Part shown: one piece after another, positions 56,241 through 64,000 of the stretch
How positions within the stretch are numbered: the stretch's first letter is position 1
Layout: every line of letters starts with the position of its first letter
Source of the DNA: Calycina herbarum
Taxonomy: Eukaryota; Ascomycota; Leotiomycetes; Helotiales; Pezizellaceae
Assembly (NCBI GenBank): GCA_001414485.1
Contig: LLEY01000029.1
Coordinates: 124,001 to 188,000, forward strand
Reading direction: 5' to 3'
DNA: 64,000 nucleotides
Position numbers and translations under genes: made by a program
The notes under the pieces: generated by a model
The model's database searches: none
What the model saw: only the letters and a program-made list of their open reading frames with translations
What the model was told of the DNA's origin: nothing

Positions 56241-57014
56241 TTGACGATGTAACATTTAGCTTGTGGAAGTACTTTTTATATTGCGGAGATCTTCTTACCT
56301 GGTTGATTCAGGCTCGGAATACATATCTACATCTTCATCCTCTATCCTTTGTTTCAAATCGCATCTTAAATAGAAGTGTATAAGTGTGTATGGAATTATT
56401 TTTGAGACTTTATACATTGGCACTGCTCCGAGGGGTCTCGGGCCCTCTTTTGAATCTTACCACCAACATTTCGTCTCATTTGCATGTTCGTTTTTTCTCT
56501 TGCGGTTTTTCAAGAATAATTCAAGATATCTGATTCACATCATCCAGGCTACTTATCAATCTCAAACACAGTTCATCATGAGCATAAATTACATCTGCGT
56601 TTCTTGGAACAATGATTGCAACTACAAGTAATGAAGAGGTAGACTTTCTACCAACCTATACACTCTCGATCATGCCCGTGTTTGGGAAGTTGATACCGGA
56701 ACCCCGCATTTCTTAGCACCGAAACTCCGATTTGTGCTTTGAAATACACAATTGATAAGCATTGCGTACTACAAGTATCACGTCAAGCAAGCCTTGTATG
56801 AAGTTATGCGGAAAGTGAATTCCACCGACTTGGAACTCTGAGAAGGTGACGAACAAAAGCAGAGTATATAAGGGGTTCTTTCTTTGGAATTGCTCCATCA
56901 ACTCCTAAACAATACTCCAACTATCAAGTGCAAGAAAATCACGTGTTTTGCTCAACTGTTACCCCGCATTACCCCCACATTTCCCCAAAACACCCAAATA
57001 CCAAAGCATCCATC
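56241..57014. other. Intergenic, no gene seen
   Basis: GATACCGGAACCCC at about 56692 is a half-site of the TCCGGA type. No gene is called. Confidence 0.5.
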
Positions 57015-57927
57015 ATGGCAGCACCAAAGATCATCTTGTATACCAATCACGAGTGCCCATGGGCTCATCGTGCTCACATTGCGCTTCGTGAGCTTGGTCT
57101 CCAATACGAGGAAGTCCTCATCGACCTCAGTGTGCCTAGGACTCCAGAATGTAAGAAATATTCCTTCGTCAATTGCTGAGTCCGAATACTTGGTTTGCCA
57201 GTTTTTCCAGCAATGAATCTCTTCCAACCTCCCTATCCGACATTACTTGATTGTTTCAATTACAGATTTAGCATCTTACTGACGCCATGTTCTAGACCTC
57301 GCCATCAATCCCCGTGGTCTCGTACCATCCTTGTCATACAATGGAGAGATCCTCACCGAGTCCGGGATTGTTTCTCAATTCCTGGCTGACGCTCACCCGA
57401 GCCACTTGTTGAAGACGAGCACCGAGCCGGGTGGTGCTTTGCAAAGAGCAAAAATTGCTTTCTTCGTTGACACGTGGTTCACCAAAATTCATTCTTCATA
57501 CTTCCCGGTCTTGAGAACTAAGGGTGCCGAGAAGGAAGAAGCAGCCGCAAAGGTTGTGGATGCTATCACGAAAGAGATTGAGCCTTTGTTGAAAGATGCT
57601 TCGCCTTTCTTTGGTGGATCTGAGAAGTTAACTTTTGCTGAGGTATTTACGATATCTTTTTCCTTCCTGCTTTATGGTTGGCGGGTTATTGACAAATTGA
57701 ATTAACGTTTTGGTCCATAGGTCTTGACTGGCTCTTTCATCATTCGACTTATCGGCTTCGCGAACTATCCAGAACTTATTCCGACATCGGTTTTGGCCAG
57801 TCTTGAATCCAAAGCTCCAAACTTCTGGAAGTGGGCCAACGCGGTTGTGAAGGAAGATAGTGTGACGTATATCTGGGATGAGAAGAAATATGCTGAGGCC
57901 GCCATCGCCAGGCTAGCAAAGGCTTGA
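57015..57927 (+). CDS. Glutathione S-transferase
   Basis: Three exons: 57015-57150, 57296-57642 and 57721-57927 (229 aa); introns of 145 and 78 bp (GTAAGA, GTATTT donors). The thioredoxin-like N-domain has HECPWAHRAHIALRELGL, and the glutathione site follows as YLAINPRGLVPSLSYNGEIL and TESGIVSQF. The C-domain is helical (FWKWANAVVKEDSVTYIW). The CPWA start is seen in omega-like and URE2-like GSTs of fungi. It joins glutathione to electrophiles, and could protect the cell from, or act on, a cluster product. It ends the run of plus-strand genes in the candidate cluster. Confidence 0.9.
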
Positions 57928-58401
57928 GGCATAGGTTGCTTTCCGGATCCTGGGCGCACGTAGCTTCATTCATTCTCCGGGTGTTAGTCATTGAGGTTCC
58001 CCTGTTATCAAACCAGCAATCTGCCACTCTGCATTCAGACTTTTACCACGCCGTTTTAAATATTGCGATGTAAGTAACGTATACTGTATTTGGATTATTC
58101 ATGCCTCCGCAGTCGGCAGGTTCTCGGGTGTTGAAGAAATTGCTTGCATCAACTCGTAAGATTTTGCCGAAAACCGGGAGAATCTTTTAGCAACGTAACA
58201 CAAACCTCCTTTCTTATTGCATGATGAAACTTGACTCGACATTCTCAAGTTACCTGAGAATGTCGCGTCTATATGATTTCATCCGTTTTTAAATGTTGTT
58301 TGAATTGCTACGTTGCTGCTGGGTGTGAGATTGGATTGCAAATATGTCTTTATTTTTTGCCCCCTCATTTGCCTACAGCCTGTAATAGTTGCTTCAGACT
58401 A

Positions 58402-58409
58402 GGTTTTTC
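58402..58409 (+). repeat. Target-site duplication, left copy
   Basis: GGTTTTTC, identical to 58931-58938 on the other side of the hAT-type element. Confidence 0.85.
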
Positions 58410-58930
58410 CAGCGTAATCACAAAATACTCTGCTACTCACAACTACTCGAGTAGTACTCAAGAGTAGTAGAGTAGAGTATGAGTAGCGGGTCGGTTGAGT
58501 AGAGTAGAGTAGTGACTTAAGACTACTCGAGTAGTCTTGAGTAGTCTTAGTAATATTTCTATATTTGCATTTATAAGGCTTATAAGGCTTATAAAGCTTA
58601 TTATTATTAATATTAGTAGTTATATATAATAAAAATTTCTTTTTATCATTATATAATTAATAGCTAAACTATTAAGACTATTATTAAAGAAGTTACGTAG
58701 TAGACAGAGTAGAAAGAAGATCTCGCTTAAGCTCCCGGGCAGCTCCGGAACGCCACTCCGACGCCACACCATCCCACCGGCCCGGACCGGCCCGATTCGG
58801 CCCGCACTACTCCACTACTCTTGAGTAGTACTCTAGAGTTTATGAGTAGAGTAGAGTAGTACTTAAAATTACTTGAGTAGAGTAGAGTAGGGGTCACTAC
58901 TCTACTCTACTCTACTCATTTAATACGCTG
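58410..58930. mobile_element. Non-autonomous hAT-type element (521 bp) made of GAGTA repeats
   Basis: The ends are CAGCGTAATCAC... and ...TTAATACGCTG, inverted to each other, and are flanked by a perfect 8-bp duplication GGTTTTTC (58402-58409 and 58931-58938), as expected of hAT transposons. The two subterminal parts (58430-58540 and 58805-58915) are runs of GAGTA/TACTC units, some in palindromes such as CTACTCGAGTAG. The middle is AT-rich and then GC-rich. It encodes no protein. Confidence 0.88.
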
Positions 58931-58938
58931 GGTTTTTC

Positions 58939-59912
58939 TCTTACCCAGAGCTCATGTGTCATTTATTTCTTTCCCAGCCATAGTCAAAGCTTTGTTTGCG
59001 ATCGAGCAAATCATTCTTATGCTCATGGGATTGGTATGCTTTACTTACCAGTTGTCGAATTGACCACCCGAAGAACTAATCTCCGAACTCAATTTTGCTA
59101 ACATGATTGTTCTACACATTATCTGGTAATTTATTTAATCAAGTCTTCTTTAGACAAGTACCTGGGTTTTAAAAACTCGGAAATTTACCTAAATAAATTG
59201 GTTTTCTTAAAATTTTCAAGTAATTATATTAATTTCAACTTGTTTGGGTTAATATCTTCTACAAATAGAATCTTCAATAATATCAGAACTTTGATATATC
59301 AACTCCATTATTCCAAACCTTCTTAAGTAGTAGAAAGAAAAACAGTTTTATACTCTAGGGTATTAATACAGCTAGTGAAAAGATTGAACCAAGTCACAAG
59401 AAGGATAGATCTATGGGGTCTGGACTTTAGAGGCTCAATCGGCAGCAATGTCTGATATTTTGAAGGCTGGTTGTCAAGTAGACGAACAAGAAAAAGAAGT
59501 TCAACTTTCTAGCATACTTCAATAGATTGGAACAACTTTGACATACTATTTTCAAGTTCAGAATTATAGCCAATCAGCAAAGTATGATCTAATAAACGAT
59601 TGGCACTACGGTGGCATGAGAAGGGGTTCGCGAATGTCCAAGAAGGCATCAGCAGTTCGAATCTGATACCGAATACTACATCACAATGTGTGATTACCCA
59701 GAAAGTGTCATTGTTTCCAAAGCCAGATCGAGAGGGAAAGGTATAAAGCACAATCGAATTCCTTCACTTCTCTTTCCACCATCGCCAACAACTTCATCAT
59801 TTAACAAACAATCCGCTTACTACCTCCAGCTTAAAACCAGACAGAAGACCCAAACTCAACAAAGCCACCCGTCAAATTACAAAAATGCAATTCCTCGCCT
59901 CCCTCTTGTCTC
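58939..59912. other. Intergenic, AT-rich
   Basis: 59100-59400 is AT-rich. TATGCTTTACTTACCAGTTG at 59036 resembles TATGCTTTACTTATAGAATT at 61010 and TATGCTTTATTCACCAATTG at 61307, a small dispersed repeat. Confidence 0.5.
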
Positions 59913-60831
59913 TCATGGCATTCCTCCACCTTCAGCCTTCTTCTTATGCTTCCGGGGTCTTCTTCTCCTCTTCTTCTGGGGAGAGTCAACAGTCTCTGTC
60001 TCGACTATTTCTCCTTCACAGCTCCCTTGGGCTTCAGTATTCGTATTTGTATCGAGATCGTTTTCGCCGTTATTCTCTGCGGGGATTTCCTCATCTTCTG
60101 GTAGTTCATTCATGTTCTCCGACTTGACTTCAGGTATAGCCATGCTCGTTTCCTCTACCCGCTCCGTGGCAGAGTCTTTGGGCTGGGAACCGTGATCACA
60201 GAGTATTTTATCGATATCGGAAGTCTGAGTTGTGCCGTCGATCATAGGGCGGGAGCAGCGCTTACAGTGTATTTCAAGGATATCAAAAGTCTGAGTTGTG
60301 CCGTCGAAGAGTTTCGGCCTCTCTCTCTTCTTTTGGTCTTCAAGTTCGACTGCCAGGGCTTTGATTCGGTCTTGCTGCGTTGCCAATATCTTGTGCGTGT
60401 CTGCGATGACTTGCTTCTGTGCCAGAAGTGCCGCGTCTCGCGCCTCAATATCCTTGCTGCTTTCCCTTGATTTCGCGGTTCAACTTCGAGAGTTCGTCAT
60501 CCTTCGCTAGAATTCTTTCGTTCTTGAGCGCGATGACTTCTTGGAGGCGTGCGACGGCTCGGTTATATTGTTGCTGGTCTGTAGAGGAAGACACATTGCC
60601 GGAGGTAGAAGCCAAATATGAATGTGGCGCCTTTGATTGTTGTGGACGATATGGAGTCCTTTGTATTGGGTATTGGTGTCGCGTAAGGTTGTTTAACCGA
60701 TCATCAGGCGAGATGCTCAGCCTTTGCCCTCCTCTGCTTCGATGAGGGAGCATTTTGTTGTCTGGTTGAGTCTGGCGGTGGTGGATGAAGTGTTTGATGC
60801 GATCAGTTTGTTCAAGCAGCTTTTCATTCAC
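59913..60831 (-). pseudogene. Coiled-coil protein gene with a one-base frameshift
   Basis: From MNEKLLEQTDRIKHFIHH (60831) the frame runs through a coiled coil (RAVARLQEVIALKNERILAK) to a stop at 60445-60447. The next frame carries the coiled coil on (EARDAALLAQKQVIADTHK, then KALAVELEDQKKRERP), followed by a short tandem repeat (DGTTQTFDILEIHCKRC / DGTTQTSDIDKILCDHG) and ends in a strongly basic tail (KKRRRRPRKHKKK), a possible nuclear signal. No intron could join the two; a single base lost or gained near 60450-60465 would. It may be a true frameshift or an assembly error. Confidence 0.65.
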
Positions 60832-62321
60832 GTAGTCACTATTGCCATCCCTCCTAGGGTGCTCCGACCTGATGCTCCGACTTAGCGAGATCGGACCGAT
60901 CGCTTATTGCTCCCCAAACATCCACACTACTGGCTACCATAACTTTGAATTCATGCAGCAATACTATACATCTGGGAAAAGCGACCTAACGACCTGGTCT
61001 GGCTCTAGTATGCTTTACTTATAGAATTAACTAATTCTATCTAGATATCTGAACTCGCTGCAAGTGATAACGCGATATACTCCGCCGACTGAGTTATAAG
61101 CTTTCTGAATATCCACAGCAAATCAATGTTTATTGAACAAGTATCTAGCACTCTAATAATTTAGAACTTCATTTAACAGCTAGTTCTTCTTCTATATATT
61201 AGCACACGGGCGTAAAAGCAAAGCTTAAGAAAAGTACTAAGTTCATATGAATCTCTATCACTTCTTCACTACTTATTCTAAGGTATCTTCATTAGCTCTA
61301 GTATGCTTTATTCACCAATTGTAATATCAAACAAACATGTTACTACTTTAAGGTATAAGTAATAACTCTAGCAAGTTCAACCATTAAATTATATTGTTCC
61401 CGAGTATCTAAGTTAAACAAGCTGATTAATGAAAGACTAGAACGTCTTGAAAGAATAAAGTATAAGTACTTATTATAGTAACGTTTATTTGATTTAATTA
61501 TTCTAGAAAATTCAGAATAGTTAATTTATTTAAACAGAGTATAAAGAGTAACTTATACGAATTTGAGGTGTCTATAGACAGGATTGATCGATGTTTTAAT
61601 TAGTTGATAAAGAATACCAGGCTGAGTACATAATTAATCACAACAACTTAAGCTTACCAGACTTTTTTAAAGGTTATGCGACCAAATTCAATACTCTTAT
61701 TTATACTCTTAAAACTTTATTTTTAGATGATTTAGTAGGTCTGTAAAGACCACCTTAGTATTACGTCTGTTTTGGTAAGGAATTCAAACATATTCTCAAC
61801 GGGGCACTTGCTTTTACCAACTCTGAGCGAACCGATGGGAGAATGGGAACCAGTTATTACTCTATTATAAATATTCCCAAATACTGTATGTGCTAAGCTC
61901 GCATTCGTTGCACTAAGCTCATTTTTTAAGTACGGAGGATGCGTTCAAAAGTATGGAGAATGCAGGGCAGTGCGCTGTAATGCGCTGTAAACTGCCCTAA
62001 AGGCTTCTCATTCGCTATCTTCATGTGAAAAGGCGTCGGTACCCTGAAAGCTATAGGGGTAAGCGAGCCTATGGGAGAGAATATAGAACCTAATCTATAG
62101 GAAGGTCCACTGAAATACAGCGCTGGCGCCGGATTGCGGCTTCAGGGTATCATTACAGGGCATTATAGTGTAGTGCCCTGTATTCACTGTTGACATTTTT
62201 GCAACCCTCGCTTATACTAGTCCCCATTAGGAAAGGCCTAGAAGCCGCCATGTAGATAAATTTTGAACACAAAGCAGTATTTCTCTAACCTGAGTCATAT
62301 GAAACCAACCCACGTCGAAAA
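60832..62321. other. Intergenic, AT-rich, with two hairpin-forming repeats
   Basis: AGGGCAGT at 61974 pairs with ACTGCCCT at 61991, and ACAGGGCA at 62154 pairs with TGCCCTGT at 62173. Their sequence is related (GGGCA core), so they may be parts of one small element. No gene is seen. Confidence 0.45.
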
Positions 62322-63978
62322 ATGGCCTCCTCGCCGGTCTACGATGGCACCGCGACGATAAGCACCCAGCAAGCCCTCGAAGATGCCAATAGCAAGCTGA
62401 AGGCCGTACCCCACGATGCACCCATTTTAGTTACATCTGACAAGAATGTCCTGGTGGGAGCTTGCCAAGTTCGGCTCGAGTGCTGCAAACTTCGGCTTCA
62501 ATCTTGCGACCTTCAGATTGAACGCGACAAACTGAAATATCAAAGGGCGGTCGAGGGATTTGAAAAGGAGCAGGATATTGTGGAGAAGCTCGATGATACC
62601 ACTTTACTTGACTTCCTTCCGCTCGTAAGGGAGAAAAGCGAGTACTGCACGATTAGGTGCGATCTTCAGAGCAGGATTTGTGCCGAAGAGAAGAAACGTG
62701 AAAAGCTCCAAGCAGCCATGGAACAAGCCATCGCAGAACTCCGACGTTCAAAGATGAGCGCTTCAGATGGCGACTCCAAGGAACAGCAGCAAGAATATCG
62801 TCTGCCGTTGGGGAAATCACCGACACAAACCCTGGAGGAATTAGCACGGTCAACTCAATTACTGGAGGAACAACTTGCGGAGAGGGGTGGTATGATCGCC
62901 ATACATGAGGAAACCATCAAGATTGATGCCGAACTATTCTTCCAGCGAAGCTGCGTTATTCAAAAGCAGAACGCCAAGCTGAGCGACCTGAAGCAGCTTT
63001 CAAGCAAGATCCCAGACGCGAAAGTCGATCTCTTTGCGGAGAAAAACGACAAAATCGCCTCTTTGGAGAGGGAAGTGGCAAGGCGACAGTACGACAATAG
63101 GGTTCTGAAATCTAGCAACGATACACTCGAGAGCCAAGTCGACGAGTTGACACAGAAATGCGAAAGGTACAAAAGAAGGGTGGAAAGGGCAAATAACTCA
63201 CGAGATAACGTACGGGTAAGTATTGCATACCGCGACCCTTTCCTCTTGTTTCTGTTGGCTCTCAATCTCCCTTTGAATTGCGATTAGAAAGTCTGTAAAT
63301 GAAGTGCTTATGCTAACCTGTCGATAGGACCGTCTCAACACAGTTAAAGCCGAGCGAGATGCCGCGGAAGATAAAGTCAACACCATACTCGATTTGAACC
63401 AGCTCATCATTTCCTTCAGGGAGCAAAAACAAGAGCTAGCCAATTTTGCTTCGACCCTCCAGCAACAAAACAAACAAACCACTTCTTTCCTCGAGGTACC
63501 TCCTCCGCATGACAACATTGTCTCATCTGGAAATGATGATGACATTCCTGAAGCTTCCGTGCCATATTTACGGCTCGAGAAGATCAAAGGAAGAATGTCA
63601 GATATTCCACAAAGTCATCCCCCTCCACGGAATAGCTCACCGGATGGTCAAGTTTCCAAGCCGGAGACCCCAAAAGACCCGAATACCAACTCTTCAGTTT
63701 CAGAAACCAGCGAAAATCTACTGGAACCTGACTCACAACTTCCTCTCGATATCAAGACACCCATCACTCGATCCGGAACTACACATAAATCTAGATGTCG
63801 CAGAATTACATTCTCGCCAATGCGCGATGAAGAGAATATTGATGGCTTTCCGATATTTGGTCATATCTACGACGGAATTGAAGGACTGGTTGTCTGGAGT
63901 GCAGTTTTCTCCTCTGGCGCTGTTATAATTTCTTCGGTTTTCTTAGTTGGGCATGGCATGCTACATGGCTTTAGTTAG
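62322..63978 (+). CDS. Long coiled-coil protein with C-terminal membrane segment
   Basis: Two exons, 62322-63215 and 63328-63978, with a 112-bp intron (GTAAGT, GCTAAC, GATAG); 514 residues. A Cys-containing head (QVRLECCKLRLQSCDLQIER) leads into coiled coil over most of residues 60-340 (SLEREVARRQYDNRVLKSSN). A Ser/Pro-rich linker and one hydrophobic segment near the end follow (SAVFSSGAVIISSVFLVGH). It has the same layout as the genes at 4313-5596 and 29090-30085 but no shared tail motif that I can see, so a common origin is not claimed. The function is unknown. Confidence 0.82.
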
Positions 63979-64000
63979 CTGTATATGGGATTGGATAAAT

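Noticed and set aside
59590..59670. tRNA-like segment around CAGTTCGAATCTG
   Set aside because: The T arm has a mismatch, and no A box or matching acceptor stem is found.

Overview
The window looks like nuclear DNA of a filamentous ascomycete (Pezizomycotina; I cannot fix the class). The reasons are many introns of about 45-80 bp with GTAAGT-like donors and CTAAC/CTGAC branch sites; HET, NACHT-ankyrin, 2EXR, DUF6594 and UstYa (DUF3328) proteins; and AT-rich or transposon tracts whose stop codons look like C-to-T damage (RIP-like). About 25 genes or gene relics can be supported.

Layout. 0-6 kb: a large Gly/Ala-rich, Cys-repeat, GPI-type wall protein and a coiled-coil/membrane protein. 6-8.6 kb: a Tc1/mariner element with intact ends but a dead transposase, a short telomere-like tract, and a 2EXR gene cut short beside AT-rich repeats. 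9-15 kb: an unknown membrane-anchored protein, a short-chain dehydrogenase and an unknown gene. 15-20 kb: a RIP-like AT-rich element and an NLR-type gene (alpha/beta hydrolase - NACHT - ankyrin) with one in-frame stop. 21-28 kb: an alpha/beta hydrolase of the haloacetate dehalogenase/epoxide hydrolase type with two tandem micro-exons, tRNA m5C methyltransferase (Trm4/Ncl1), and a HET protein. 28-30 kb: a tandem pair of coiled-coil/membrane genes, one broken. 31-35 kb: three unrelated degenerate minisatellites around an aldo-keto reductase pseudogene with three stops. 35-41 kb: MFS transporter, class II aldolase, DUF6594 protein, stand-alone retropepsin-like protein. 41-44 kb: almost empty.

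44-58 kb is the most interesting part: a candidate ribosomal-peptide (dikaritin/ustiloxin-type RiPP) cluster. It has a secreted precursor at 50327-50839 with 13 near-identical DIESIR units separated by Lys-Arg or Arg-Arg sites; a canonical UstYa protein at 52587-53615; two further single-membrane-pass proteins (44301-45204, 48988-49857) that share a conserved CG..EA...GC...DIMT block and also carry two HxxHC motifs each; a Zn2Cys6 regulator; an alpha/beta hydrolase that has lost its nucleophile serine and histidine; a P450 with an Asp in place of the ExxR glutamate; and a glutathione S-transferase. The inferred flow is secretion of the precursor, Kex2-type cutting, modification by the membrane oxidases, then tailoring by the P450. 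The repeat unit has no Tyr, Phe or Trp, so a Tyr-based crosslink as in known dikaritins is not possible.

58-64 kb: a non-autonomous hAT element built of GAGTA-like repeats with a perfect 8-bp target duplication, then two coiled-coil genes, the first with a one-base frameshift.
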